A stretch of 64,000 bases of DNA from a virus. The DNA lies in IMG/VR virus record IMGVR_UViG_3300035698_011322, positions 1-64,000 of that record. One strand, written 5' to 3'. The notes below the pieces were generated by a model. The model ran no database searches and was not told the origin of the DNA. It saw only the letters and a program-made list of their open reading frames with translations. Position 1 is the first letter of the stretch. The number at the start of each line of letters is the position of its first letter. Below, piece after piece: positions 1 through 9,308 of the stretch. Both the position numbers and the translations under genes were made by a program.

Positions 1-1544
1 AATAGTTCTTGTGCTCGTTCTAGTACTTTGTCCCTCTCCTTGCCTTCGTGCATCTGTGATGCCTGATTCTTTAGATCCTTCATTAGACCCTTTACTTCTT
101 TACGCTTAAAGAATACTTCTCTCTCAACCTGTGCAATCACACCAATCTTGGATGTTGAGAATATCGAACCACAAGGAGCAATGGCTATAAGACCTTTACT
201 CAAAACTTTATTGAAGTTCTCCAGCCTCTTACCTGTCATTTTTACGATACCACTATGCTCCTTGAACATATCAAACTCCATGAAAGCCTTGTTCTTGACG
301 CAATCAATAATGTAACTTTCCTTCAAGCCCATTATTCTCCCGATGTATGTTTCGACAGACATATTCAATGCAATAATATGTGATGGGTAAGATGATGTAA
401 TATCAACAGATGTGACCCAGTTATGCATGCCCTTCTGTGGATCTTTGACATAGGCAGCCTCAAATGTTTCCTGTGCACCACCCATAAAAGTAGGAGCACA
501 TTGTCCTTCTCTTCTAAAGTGAACCAACATAGCACCCTCAATTAGTTGAGTCATTACATTGTAATATTTCATTGGAGTCTTTGTTAAGAGCGATAGTGAC
601 TGTACTAACTTTATGTAACCAAGCTTGTCTTCTAGCTGACGAACACGTTCGCAATCTATTACGTTGTATTCCACATACTTGTTCCAGTTCTTGTTATACA
701 TCTCGTTAAGATTACCATACTCAGAGTAATCTAGCTTACCTTCTCCTAGCTCTATCTCAGAGATATATCCTAGTTGGTAATTTTCTGGCTTGTTCGGTGA
801 ATACCATTTGTATATTGAATAGTAATCAAGTATACAGACACCAGCGATGTCTATATTGATTTCATCCGTATTCTTTTGTTTCCATGTTCTGACAATTTTG
901 ACTGGAGACATTAATACATGAGGACTATTCTTAAATAAAATTTTCGATCTATTGATTATATAAGGCAAATCGAAGTTCCATATATTCCAACCAGATAGAA
1001 CATCACATGGATTCCTAAATATATAGAGAAAGAACTTCGTTAGTATTTCCTTCTCATCCTTGCATTCTGTGAATACAACATTTTCCTTATTACCTGTATA
1101 CTTCTTTGAACCAAAGGATATGGTCTTTTTAGTTTTATTATCACTAAAAGAAATAATAGTAATGGGGTCAATAGGTTTCTTTGCATTAGGAAACCCCTTG
1201 CTTGTGAGTACTTCTATATCAATTGAGTATATTCTAAGGTTCGGAACATCGACCTCATCATCTGGAATGTTATAGTATCTCTCGGCTAAGAATTGTATCT
1301 CTGGCCTAACTTTATTCTCATAGCACATATTATTCAATTGAAAATTATAGTAGTCTTGATAAGTAAGGAAATCTTTACGCATAGCTGGTATGTCGTCAAT
1401 GGTTTTATCGCCCACTCTATCACCCGTTGACTTAACATAAACATATGGAACCCATTGGAACTTATCATAAAGATCCTTACCATCTATCTGCTCCCATATA
1501 TGAACAGTTGATTCTCTTGTATTGTAAAAAATATTCTTGAACAT
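1..1544 (-). CDS. 43: Family B DNA polymerase (T4 gp43-like), N-terminal part
   Basis: Replicative DNA polymerase with 3'-5' proofreading, cut by the left edge so that only about 514 N-terminal codons are present. Reading the minus strand from ATG at 1544 gives exonuclease motif I (YSIDIEV, carrying D-x-E), exonuclease II (NIWNFDLPY), exonuclease III (YNVIDCERV) and polymerase motif A (DITSSYPSHI). The thumb and catalytic motif C lie outside the window. A G-rich stretch just upstream (about 1551-1564) appears to serve as ribosome binding site. It is the last visible gene of a minus-strand operon after dUTPase and helicase, as expected for a T4-type replisome. Confidence 0.95.
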   Translation of the reverse strand, partial: MFKNIFYNTRESTVHIWEQIDGKDLYDKFQWVPYVYVKSTGDRVGDKTIDDIPAMRKDFLTYQDYYNFQLNNMCYENKVRPEIQFLAERYYNIPDDEVDVPNLRIYSIDIEVLTSKGFPNAKKPIDPITIISFSDNKTKKTISFGSKKYTGNKENVVFTECKDEKEILTKFFLYIFRNPCDVLSGWNIWNFDLPYIINRSKILFKNSPHVLMSPVKIVRTWKQKNTDEINIDIAGVCILDYYSIYKWYSPNKPENYQLGYISEIELGEGKLDYSEYGNLNEMYNKNWNKYVEYNVIDCERVRQLEDKLGYIKLVQSLSLLTKTPMKYYNVMTQLIEGAMLVHFRREGQCAPTFMGGAQETFEAAYVKDPQKGMHNWVTSVDITSSYPSHIIALNMSVETYIGRIMGLKESYIIDCVKNKAFMEFDMFKEHSGIVKMTGKRLENFNKVLSKGLIAIAPCGSIFSTSKIGVIAQVEREVFFKRKEVKGLMKDLKNQASQMHEGKERDKVLERAQEL

Positions 1545-1570
1545 ATTACTCACCCACCCCCCCCTCTCTT

Positions 1571-2005
1571 TTATAACCCCGTAGATCCAAATCCTTGTGA
1601 TCCTCTTTCTGTTGGTTCAAGTTCATCTACCTCAACTATCTTTGATATAAACACAGGTGATACAACGCCTTGGGCAATACGATCACCAGCCTTTATTATA
1701 AACAATTTCCCATCAGTTCTATTGTTACAAATAGGTATCTTTATCTCACCTATATATGAGTTATCAACAGTCCCAATACCGATTGCTATATAGTTTGGGT
1801 ATATTATTGATAGACCACTCCTTTGTCTTACTGTCATTTCATGCCCTGATGGTATCTTAAAAGCCAAGCCTGTTTTCACTATTTTCATTTCACCTGTGGA
1901 TATAAGGCAATCATGAGCTGAGGATAAATCAAATCCAATATCACCCATATAAGCATATTTCGGTATTTTAGCATTCTCATGTAATCTCTTGACAAGTATA
2001 TTCAT
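1571..2005 (-). CDS. dut: dUTP diphosphatase (trimeric dUTPase)
   Basis: Hydrolyses dUTP to dUMP and pyrophosphate, keeping uracil out of phage DNA and feeding dTMP synthesis. The 144 residues hold the five class I motifs in order: GDIGFDL, RQRSGLS, GTVDNSYIGEI, GDRIAQ and the C-terminal RGSQGFGSTG, so the enzyme looks complete and active. Its ATG overlaps the helicase stop by four bases (ATGA), indicating translational coupling in the helicase-dUTPase-polymerase operon. Confidence 0.95.
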   Translation of the reverse strand: MNILVKRLHENAKIPKYAYMGDIGFDLSSAHDCLISTGEMKIVKTGLAFKIPSGHEMTVRQRSGLSIIYPNYIAIGIGTVDNSYIGEIKIPICNNRTDGKLFIIKAGDRIAQGVVSPVFISKIVEVDELEPTERGSQGFGSTGL

Positions 2006-3387
2006 CTTCTAGTCCCCCCACCCCTTTGTTGTCTTCGTTGCTTTTGTGCTGCCTCTCGTTCATCACCAGATGTTGATCTATCACTTATCCATTCATCCAT
2101 TTCTGTCTCATCATACATTTTCAAACTTCTCGCATCATAGTATAATTTTGATATCTCACCCACTCTACCACCAAGTCTGTTCTTTACAATCTTATAAGTA
2201 AGTTCATTTTGATATATCATGTTGTCTTCATCAGTACCCAGAATTATCACCAAATCAGATGTAGCGGCGATTCCGAGGCTTTCGGCAATGTATGTAAAAT
2301 CAAGCTCCCGAAATCCAACGAATGATCCTTCTCTGTTTAATTGACTAACAGATACAACAGGAGATTCGAACTCAAAAGAAAGTGCTCTGAGTTCTTCTGA
2401 TATCCTTTTTATAGCCGAATACATATTACCTTCAACTTTATATGCTGTTTTCATAAGATTTATGTAATCAACATATATAATGCCTATCTTGATCCCCCGC
2501 ATTAGTAGTTCTCTCAGATATATCTTAAAGTCCAGTACAGATGCCTCACCTGTTGGGAATTGTTTAATGTATAATTCACCTCTATCCGTGTTGCCCTTTA
2601 GTTCTCTTAAAGAAGCTAGTAGTTTTTTCTTTGTATTAGCAACATTATACATTCTATTGATATCAAGCAATGAGTATATGGCATCAAATCTTTGAGCAAA
2701 TGCATTCTCTGACATTTCAAGTGTCATTAGAACTACATTATGACCACGAAGTACTTGTCGAGCAGCAATATTTGCCATAAACGAACTTTTGCTGCCATGA
2801 ATTCTAGCAGCAAAAGTTGATAGTGTAAATGGAGGAAATCCACCATTCAAATACTCATCCAGTTGTGGGAAATATGTTGGTATCCTTATGTCTACGGCAT
2901 TGAATATCTCTCTAAGTCGTTTGCCTAAGTCACCAAAATAATTTAAACCCAGATCGACCTTTATATCTTTGCTCAAAGCAGTTTCAATGATATTCTGTAT
3001 CTCGGCCCTACTCTCAGGATCGTCAACCTTATCAACAGAGGTAATGATAGCATTCTTTATTGCCTTCTCTTTCAAGTATTCATTTGTTTGAGTCAACAGA
3101 TGATCATAGTTTCTGTTTATATCATAATCAATTAGTTCAATGTCAGTCAGAGCCTCACTAATATCATCCTTATTGTCCCCAAATGAGTTTATGATTATAT
3201 CCTTCTGTGGTATATCCTTATACTCTGAGAAGTGATCTCTAACAAATTCAAATATATTAGAGCATGCAGAATCATTAAAATATTCTTTTTCGAACACAGA
3301 GGCAATCACTGCTAAATACTTCTTACTACTCAGCATTCCTTTCATTATCAGTTTTTCTAAAAATTCCGAATTCATCCTTTCTTCCAT
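2002..3387 (-). CDS. 41: Replicative DNA helicase (DnaB / T4 gp41-like)
   Basis: Hexameric RecA-fold helicase expected to unwind DNA ahead of the polymerase. A helical N-terminal region (about residues 1-150) is followed by the ATPase core: a Walker A-like loop ending IHGSKSS near residue 205, a VLMTLEMSE stretch, a hydrophobic Walker B strand IIYVDYINL, and the SQLNREG and KNRLG sensor segments. The P-loop has Ser where the last Gly of GK[ST] is usual. The C-terminus is Arg/Gln-rich. ATG at 3387 is preferred over the upstream GTG at 3393 because AAGGGG lies 9 bases before it. Confidence 0.9.
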   Translation of the reverse strand: MEERMNSEFLEKLIMKGMLSSKKYLAVIASVFEKEYFNDSACSNIFEFVRDHFSEYKDIPQKDIIINSFGDNKDDISEALTDIELIDYDINRNYDHLLTQTNEYLKEKAIKNAIITSVDKVDDPESRAEIQNIIETALSKDIKVDLGLNYFGDLGKRLREIFNAVDIRIPTYFPQLDEYLNGGFPPFTLSTFAARIHGSKSSFMANIAARQVLRGHNVVLMTLEMSENAFAQRFDAIYSLLDINRMYNVANTKKKLLASLRELKGNTDRGELYIKQFPTGEASVLDFKIYLRELLMRGIKIGIIYVDYINLMKTAYKVEGNMYSAIKRISEELRALSFEFESPVVSVSQLNREGSFVGFRELDFTYIAESLGIAATSDLVIILGTDEDNMIYQNELTYKIVKNRLGGRVGEISKLYYDARSLKMYDETEMDEWISDRSTSGDEREAAQKQRRQQRGGGTRR

Positions 3388-3400
3388 AAACACTTGCCCC

Positions 3401-3667
3401 TTATATTGTGAAATCCTTTTCTGAGAAGAAGTTAGTTACTTCATTTTCAAGCCAATCTTCTCTCCACCCATATACACCACCTTCTTTTAATGTATATACA
3501 TATTTTTCATAACCACGATTATAATGTCCACTAATTATAGTACAGATTTTATCATCAAGTAGTTCCATTGTGGTTTTATATCCTGGCCTGCTAGTACCAA
3601 GTTTTTTATCAGCTTCTTCCCTTTCTTCAAAATTCAATACTCTTACCTTATCACCAGATTCAAACAT
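3401..3667 (-). CDS. Hypothetical small protein, SH3-like appearance
   Basis: An 88-residue protein I do not recognise. It begins FESGDKVRVLNFEE and has short beta-rich segments (CTIISGHY, YVYTLKEGGVYGWREDWLE), the look of a small SH3/KOW-type barrel; that is a fold guess only. It is the first gene after the promoter at 3706-3734 and immediately precedes the helicase, so it is probably co-expressed with the replication genes. Confidence 0.7.
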   Translation of the reverse strand: MFESGDKVRVLNFEEREEADKKLGTSRPGYKTTMELLDDKICTIISGHYNRGYEKYVYTLKEGGVYGWREDWLENEVTNFFSEKDFTI

Positions 3668-3705
3668 AAAATCCTCTTTCTCTAATTAAATTCTTATTAA
3701 GTTTT

Positions 3706-3734
3706 ATTATACTATAATTATATAAAAAAGTAAA
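3706..3734 (-). promoter_or_regulatory. Promoter for 3401-3667 and the replication operon
   Basis: On the minus strand TTTACT, 17 bases, TATAAT, the same geometry as the other promoters here. It fires leftwards into the 88-residue protein, helicase, dUTPase and polymerase, back to back with the plus-strand uvsY operon. Confidence 0.75.
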
Positions 3735-3790
3735 TGTGTTTACTTTTATCGCCGAATATTATATCATAAATAAATAGGAGCAAGATTTTT

Positions 3791-4240
3791 ATGGAAGAAC
3801 AAGAAAAGCAAGAATTGGTTGATAGGTCTGAGGAAGAGCAACGGATCATAGATGAGCTGAAGGCGGAACACCCTATTGATGAAATGGTCAAGTTCTCCGA
3901 GATCGATATAATGGATAAGCTCAAGGACAATAGCTTTATGATTGTCAAGTATAGAGAGCATTACTATCTGGAACAATCAAAATTTGAGAAACTTGAAGAT
4001 CTATATAACAAACTCCTAGGCATGCGGTATAAGCACTACAGATTCGATGATGAACGAGAATTTTCAAAAGTCGAGATTGAATTATATTGCCTACCATCAG
4101 ATACAAAAGTACTACAATTTAAGAAGATTATGTCACGGCAAAAAATAAGAGTAATGTTCTTTGAGATGGCTTACAAAGGCTTTGAAAAACAGCAATGGGC
4201 TATGAAAACATATTCAGACAATTTGAGAAGTGGAGTATAA
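3791..4240 (+). CDS. uvsY: UvsY-like recombination mediator
   Basis: Probable UvsY, which in T4 loads the UvsX recombinase onto gp32-coated single strands. The 149 residues start with a charged helical stretch, then KYREHYYLEQ, a helix with LEDLYNKLLGMRYKHYRFDDE, and a basic end (KIMSRQKIRV, KGFEKQQWAMKTYSDNLRSG), matching UvsY in size and layout. Position supports it: T4 keeps uvsY next to uvsW, and here uvsW follows after one HNH gene. UvsX is not in the window. AGGAG precedes the start. Confidence 0.8.
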   Translation: MEEQEKQELVDRSEEEQRIIDELKAEHPIDEMVKFSEIDIMDKLKDNSFMIVKYREHYYLEQSKFEKLEDLYNKLLGMRYKHYRFDDEREFSKVEIELYCLPSDTKVLQFKKIMSRQKIRVMFFEMAYKGFEKQQWAMKTYSDNLRSGV

Positions 4241-4894
4241 ATGAAATTATGTGATGTTGATTGGAAAAATATGAGAAAAACCGAAAGTGGTAACTTTAGA
4301 GATGTTGTAAAAAAGAAAACATCGAAATATATTGAATCATGTAAGAATTGTGGTGAACCATTTTTAAGACCATCTGGAAGTAAGTGTATATTTTGCAGCA
4401 GATCATGTTCTAAGGGTGGTGAAAATAATCCTATGTATGGCAGAAGTGGTGAGTTAAATCCTTTGTATGGTAAACACCATACAAAAGAAGCAAAGAAGAA
4501 AATGAGTGAACAAAAAAGTGGTGAAAATAATCCTATGTATGGCAGAAGTGGTGAGTTAAATCCTATGTATGGCAAAACTGGTGAGTTAAATCCTGCTTGG
4601 AGAGGTGGTTGTACTGACGACCCTTACTGCCCTATATGGACAAGTGATAAAGAGTTCAGACAATCAATAAGAGATAGAGATAATAATGAGTGCCAAAATC
4701 CAGATTGTTGGGGGAAAGACAAACGAATACATCTACATCATATCAACTATGATAAAATGGATTGCCATCCTGATAATATAATTACTTTATGTGGTAGTTG
4801 TAATGCAAGGGCTAATACTAAAAGAATATGGCATGAATCGTTTTATAATATGATATTAGAAGAACAAGGTAAATTATTAAAACAAGCGGCATAA
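4241..4894 (+). CDS. HNH homing endonuclease with NUMOD3 repeats
   Basis: A free-standing homing endonuclease of 217 residues. A CxxC pair (ESCKNCGEPF) and a second Cys pair near residue 50 are followed by four copies of the NUMOD3 DNA-binding motif (GENNPMYGRSGELNP-type) and a C-terminal HNH domain (HLHHINYDK, then LCGSCNARAN). The ATG follows the uvsY stop with no gap. Such genes usually cut the cognate site in phages lacking them and spread by repair. It lies directly before the intein-bearing uvsW, so two different homing elements occupy neighbouring recombination genes. Confidence 0.9.
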   Translation: MKLCDVDWKNMRKTESGNFRDVVKKKTSKYIESCKNCGEPFLRPSGSKCIFCSRSCSKGGENNPMYGRSGELNPLYGKHHTKEAKKKMSEQKSGENNPMYGRSGELNPMYGKTGELNPAWRGGCTDDPYCPIWTSDKEFRQSIRDRDNNECQNPDCWGKDKRIHLHHINYDKMDCHPDNIITLCGSCNARANTKRIWHESFYNMILEEQGKLLKQAA

Positions 4895-4902
4895 GGATAT
4901 AA

Positions 4903-7392
4903 ATGAATAAAGAGGTAAGAATATCAAAGCACAACCTAATGCAAATCAAAATCAACACCGAGAGTGCTGAATATATTGCTGGCATGAAAGAGTTGTTTAC
5001 TCAGTATGTGGAGGGATTTCAATATACTCCTAAATTTCGTAGCGGAAGCTGGAACGGAAAAATTTGTTTAGTAAGTAGTCCACACAACACTCTACCCTAT
5101 GGACTGTTATTAGATCTTATAAAGTTTCATAAATTGCACTTCTCAAGTTTCCATTTATCTGTGGATGATGATGTTAAAGAGTTCTTCAAGGGCCCAGAGC
5201 TGAAGGTCAAGAATGATCTTTCACTCAAACCAAGATTCTATCAAAAGGAAAGTATACGAATATGCCTAGATAGAACAAAGGGTATCATTAGATCAGCAAC
5301 CGCTTGCCATGCAAAGGGTGATAAAATTATAATATTTGATGGATCTATAAAAAACATAGAAGATATAAAAATAGGTGACTTTGTAATTGGAAAAGATGGT
5401 AAACCAAAAAAAGTTATCAACGTTTTTAATGGTATCGATGATCTATACGAAATAGATCCAAAAAATAATAGAGAATCAATAACTGTAACAGGAAATCATT
5501 TATTACATTTAACCTTCACAAATCGTGGCGGAAAATATAATAAAAGATGGAACTCATTCGAAAATATTTCTGTTGAGGAATATTTAAATAAGAGTAAAAC
5601 ATATAAACATCAATCAAAACTTTATTATAATAAAGAAGAAATAAACTTTTCTCAGAAAAAAATTGATTGTAATCTTTCACCATATTTTATAGGATTGTAT
5701 TTAGGTGATGGTGGAAAAAATGTCTGTTCTGTATATAACATAGATGAAGAATGTATAAACGCTATTTATGAAGAAGCTGACAAATTTAATATGGAAGTTA
5801 TAACTAAGTCATATAGCAAATATGGTTATTTTATTAAAGGATCAAAAAACAAAAGAAATATAATATTCAACGAATTAGAAAAAATAGGAATTATATTTGG
5901 AAGAAAACAAATGTGCGCATGTGAGGATAGATTTATACCAAAAATAATATTTAACCAAAGTATAGATTATAAAAAAGAAGTTCTTGCTGGATTAATTGAT
6001 TCGGATGGATGTTTAACAAACAGAACATATTATGAATATTGTTCAAAATCAAAAAAATTATCTGATGATGTTAAATTATTATCTACTTCATTGGGATTGG
6101 TATGTTCAATGTCGATTAAAGTTGTAAATGATGTGGATTATTATAGAGTGGTAATAATGGGTGATATATTAAGAATACCTGTTAGAATAAAAAGAAAACA
6201 AAATGTTAAAAAATCAACAACAGATGCTTACAAAAGTGGATTCAATGTAAATTATGTTGGGAAAGGGGAATATTATGGCATCCAAGTAGAAGACTCTTTA
6301 TATTTAACAGATGGTGGTATGGTAACTCATAATTCAGGTAAATCACTAGTGATCTCATATATAATGAAAACTCTACTAGAGAACAAAAAGTCTGGTGTCA
6401 ATAGAGTATTATTATCAGTAACGAGAGCTGCACTAGTAGAGCAATTTTATAATGATATGCTAGAGTATGGTATACCAGATAAACTAATAGGTAGGGTGTA
6501 TACCAAAAGAAAAGAATGGGACACACCTATCACTATATCCACATGGCAATCATTAATGAATAATCATGATAAACTTCCTAACTATGATTGTATAATATGT
6601 GATGAGGTACATGGTGCGAAATCTCATGAGCTTAAGAAAATATTAGTCAAGGCAACCAAAGCTAACTATAGATTGGGGTTCACAGGCACACTCCATTCAG
6701 CCGAGCTTGACAACTGGAATACAAAATCGTATTTGGGGCCTGTGTTGAAAGAATACTCATCTGGCTTTCTAGCAGAAAAGGGATTCATAAGTAAATGTAA
6801 TGTCCATATATTAGGAGTAGAATATGAAGCTGGTGATGATATTAAAGGGGATTATAATGAGGTCAAAGATATTGTGTTCACTAATAAATACAGAATCAAT
6901 GTCATTAGTGATCTTATTAATAAGCTTGATCATAATGTTTTACTTCTAGTTGGGTTGGTAGAAAAAGAAGGCAAAGTTCTTCTGGACGAGCTGAAGAGTG
7001 TTAATAAAGAGGTGGTGTTTCTCTCAGGCAGGGATAGTGTTGAGGATCGAGAAAAGTGGCGGAATGAAATGGATAAACGAAATGATATTGCTCTGATTGC
7101 CACATATGGAATATTTGCTGAGGGTATAAATATTCCAAATTTGAAGTACACTATACTTGCATCCCCGTTTAAAGCAAAGATTAGAATACTTCAGTCAATT
7201 GGTAGGAACCTTCGGATGCATGAAAACAAAAAACATGGAGCACATATATTTGATATACATGACCATGTTAAGTATCTTGAGAAGCATGGGGATGTGAGGT
7301 ATAGGTTCTATGATAATGAGAAGTTCGGTATTAATGAATATAATCTAATAGAAGGAACTGAGTTCGATACATCACTTCTTAATCTGAAATAG
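4903..7392 (+). CDS. uvsW: UvsW-type DNA/RNA helicase containing an intein
   Basis: Superfamily 2 helicase that in T4 unwinds R-loops and branched DNA during the origin-to-recombination switch. The extein has a T4 UvsW-like N-terminal region, a Walker A split by the intein (SATA / SGKS), DEVH near residue 565, GFTGT and motif VI QSIGRNLRM. The intein spans residues 135 (Cys) to 477 (Asn, after His), with Ser478 as +1 nucleophile. It has two LAGLIDADG helices (IGLYLGDGG and LAGLIDSDG), hence an active-looking homing endonuclease. Removing it leaves a protein of about 486 residues. The gene ends convergently against 7379-8314 with a 14-base overlap. Confidence 0.93.
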   Translation: MNKEVRISKHNLMQIKINTESAEYIAGMKELFTQYVEGFQYTPKFRSGSWNGKICLVSSPHNTLPYGLLLDLIKFHKLHFSSFHLSVDDDVKEFFKGPELKVKNDLSLKPRFYQKESIRICLDRTKGIIRSATACHAKGDKIIIFDGSIKNIEDIKIGDFVIGKDGKPKKVINVFNGIDDLYEIDPKNNRESITVTGNHLLHLTFTNRGGKYNKRWNSFENISVEEYLNKSKTYKHQSKLYYNKEEINFSQKKIDCNLSPYFIGLYLGDGGKNVCSVYNIDEECINAIYEEADKFNMEVITKSYSKYGYFIKGSKNKRNIIFNELEKIGIIFGRKQMCACEDRFIPKIIFNQSIDYKKEVLAGLIDSDGCLTNRTYYEYCSKSKKLSDDVKLLSTSLGLVCSMSIKVVNDVDYYRVVIMGDILRIPVRIKRKQNVKKSTTDAYKSGFNVNYVGKGEYYGIQVEDSLYLTDGGMVTHNSGKSLVISYIMKTLLENKKSGVNRVLLSVTRAALVEQFYNDMLEYGIPDKLIGRVYTKRKEWDTPITISTWQSLMNNHDKLPNYDCIICDEVHGAKSHELKKILVKATKANYRLGFTGTLHSAELDNWNTKSYLGPVLKEYSSGFLAEKGFISKCNVHILGVEYEAGDDIKGDYNEVKDIVFTNKYRINVISDLINKLDHNVLLLVGLVEKEGKVLLDELKSVNKEVVFLSGRDSVEDREKWRNEMDKRNDIALIATYGIFAEGINIPNLKYTILASPFKAKIRILQSIGRNLRMHENKKHGAHIFDIHDHVKYLEKHGDVRYRFYDNEKFGINEYNLIEGTEFDTSLLNLK
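5305..6333 (+). other. LAGLIDADG intein inside uvsW
   Basis: A 343-codon insertion from Cys135 to Asn477. Splicing block A is the Cys plus GDKI; the terminal block ends in THN followed by Ser. The DOD endonuclease motifs IGLYLGDGG and LAGLIDSDG are both intact. It interrupts the P-loop, a classic intein site because the DNA there is highly conserved. It is more A/T-rich and Lys/Asn-rich than the surrounding extein, consistent with separate origin. Confidence 0.92.
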
Positions 7393-8314
7393 TATTGTAT
7401 TTGAACTGATATTTCTTTTCAAAGTCGAGTTTCTTTTGCCAGAAATCTGGTTTCATAGCCCACCCGCCCAGAAAGTGATCTTTTAACACACCAGCAAATG
7501 ACGATTCTACTAAAAAGTATTCTTTACACCTGAACGTTACCTCTACATATGATGAATGAGCTTTCTTTAAGTTCTTATCAGTATAATCATTTATATAATT
7601 ATTAAGATTGCTTTTTATTCTTTTATACTCTTCATCAGCCTTTGTTTCAACATACTCATCAAATGTTATTTTTGGAACCCATTCAAGATCAAGATCAAGA
7701 ATATCTTCATCAAACTCACCTTCTTCATCCATGACTTTATCCATAGCATCAAATTTGGTCGATTGAAATGTATTTTTATCATTATAATACCATGTTCCAC
7801 CATCGCTATCATCGCCATAATCTTCATAATAATCATTTTCTATTTCATAATCATCATGAAAATTATCATAAATTCTATCTTTATCTGGTGGAATTAAGTT
7901 ATACTCCTCTATAACAGAATATAGATCCTCTATATCTGGATTATAAATAAAACTATACTTCTTGCCTATAGGCAAGAAGATTGCTGCTTTTCCATAATTC
8001 TTTGCAGTACTTTTGTTTGATGTAGTAAACACACCCTCTGTACGCGGTCGCCACTTGAACTTATTATAGAACTCATCATCAAGATATTCCTGCATATCAT
8101 CATCCATATCCTTTGACTGTCTATCTTTTCGTGGCTTAACATGCACCATTTTCTTATTATAAGCTTTGTTAGAGCCTCTATAGAACCAATCCTTTAGGCC
8201 AACACGTTTCATATGCTTTAGAAATGGCATACATTTCTTTTCTAAAACATTGATTATACCATATAGCTCAAGGTCTTCTTGTTCTTTTTCAATTACATAT
8301 TGCTGTAGTTTCAT
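7379..8314 (-). CDS. Putative capsid-targeted protein, possibly ADP-ribosyltransferase-like
   Basis: 311 residues beginning MKLQQYVIE, a member of the shared N-terminal motif family described under the 7.4-16.4 kb finding; cleavage would be expected after the Glu. The body shares a pattern with 11809-12465: an Arg-Gly (FYRGS), KFKWRPR, then GVFTTS followed by a Tyr-Gly and a beta strand. Arg-x, S-T-S-like and acidic elements recall ADP-ribosyltransferases such as T4 Alt, also packaged and injected, but I do not see a convincing E-x-E, so this is only a suggestion. Very acidic in the middle. Last gene of its operon. Confidence 0.75.
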   Translation of the reverse strand: MKLQQYVIEKEQEDLELYGIINVLEKKCMPFLKHMKRVGLKDWFYRGSNKAYNKKMVHVKPRKDRQSKDMDDDMQEYLDDEFYNKFKWRPRTEGVFTTSNKSTAKNYGKAAIFLPIGKKYSFIYNPDIEDLYSVIEEYNLIPPDKDRIYDNFHDDYEIENDYYEDYGDDSDGGTWYYNDKNTFQSTKFDAMDKVMDEEGEFDEDILDLDLEWVPKITFDEYVETKADEEYKRIKSNLNNYINDYTDKNLKKAHSSYVEVTFRCKEYFLVESSFAGVLKDHFLGGWAMKPDFWQKKLDFEKKYQFKYNTISD

Positions 8315-8315
8315 T

Positions 8316-8594
8316 TTAATAGTCTGTATAATAATCTATTGAAATGTAGTTACCCGATTTATAATAATTAACAGCTGATGGATGAACACCAAATGATTTT
8401 GATATCTCTTTAAGTATATTAAGTGGGTAGACATTTTTATCATCATTATCCTTTTCAATGTTTATTGTAATATTTACCTTTTCACTGGATATTTTTAATG
8501 ATGTCCCATGTTTCTTATTAATCTTATTAATAGCATCAATATACTTTTTGTTTTTGCCTGATTTCGCTTCTACCAAATATTTATCTAATTTCAT
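8316..8594 (-). CDS. Small putative capsid-targeted protein
   Basis: 92 residues starting MKLDKYLVEA, which fits the shared leader with cleavage after VE. The remaining roughly 80 residues are basic and mixed alpha/beta (INKINKKHGTSLK, VNITINIEKD). No family recognised; its size is in the range of T4 internal proteins. One base separates its stop from the next start. Confidence 0.7.
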   Translation of the reverse strand: MKLDKYLVEAKSGKNKKYIDAINKINKKHGTSLKISSEKVNITINIEKDNDDKNVYPLNILKEISKSFGVHPSAVNYYKSGNYISIDYYTDY

Positions 8595-8678
8595 ATTACC
8601 CTCCGTATTTTTTAATTCTTGCTGTGCTGGTTTTTTAAGATTTATGATATTCCCAGTGTACTGGTCTCTCTCTCTCTC

Positions 8679-9308
8679 TCATATAAATAATTTCTCAGTC
8701 AGAACAGCATTACCAGTATTCTTTATATTCTCATATATGTTCTCATATATTTTTGGTATCAATTCTTCACTAACAAAAGCATTACCAGTATTCTTTATAT
8801 TCTCATGTATATTCTCATACACACCAGAAATAGCATTCCATTGTGATTCCGAAAAGTTCATTTCTTTAAGTGAAAATGTGTAATATATTTTATTCTTATA
8901 TTCATGTACATAAACAAAATATTTACTAAATAATTTACTATCGATTCTGAACTTATTTATTATACTATCATAGTATATTTTTAAATATTTTTCAGCATCA
9001 AATTCAAATGATTCTGGTTTCTTTTCCTTTATAAACTGATATATTGCTGTCAGAAGTTTATTAAAAAGTTCTGTTTTTTCTGTTGTAGTAAAATTTCTAA
9101 ATTCTTTTGATAGTTTAATAAGCTCATTTTTATTATCTGATAACACCCAGTATATTATCCATTTTTGTATAAAATTTTCATAAAGCGTTTTAAATAGATA
9201 TTTTTGATTTTTATGTATAATCGTCCATTCATTATTACCAGTTTTGCTAACATCTTTATCAAATTTATTTAATAGCACACCTTCTTTTATGTGGTGTACT
9301 GGTCTCAT
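8679..9308 (-). CDS. Putative capsid-targeted protein with C-terminal repeat
   Basis: 209 residues starting MRPVHHIKEG, a divergent leader that keeps I-x-E followed by Gly. The body is mostly helical and unrecognised. The C-terminus has two copies of a roughly 20-residue unit containing YENI-x-ENIKNTGNA (about residues 168-209), reflected in DNA as a direct repeat. The start overlaps the upstream stop by four bases. A (TC)n run follows its 3' end at 8669-8682. Confidence 0.65.
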   Translation of the reverse strand: MRPVHHIKEGVLLNKFDKDVSKTGNNEWTIIHKNQKYLFKTLYENFIQKWIIYWVLSDNKNELIKLSKEFRNFTTTEKTELFNKLLTAIYQFIKEKKPESFEFDAEKYLKIYYDSIINKFRIDSKLFSKYFVYVHEYKNKIYYTFSLKEMNFSESQWNAISGVYENIHENIKNTGNAFVSEELIPKIYENIYENIKNTGNAVLTEKLFI

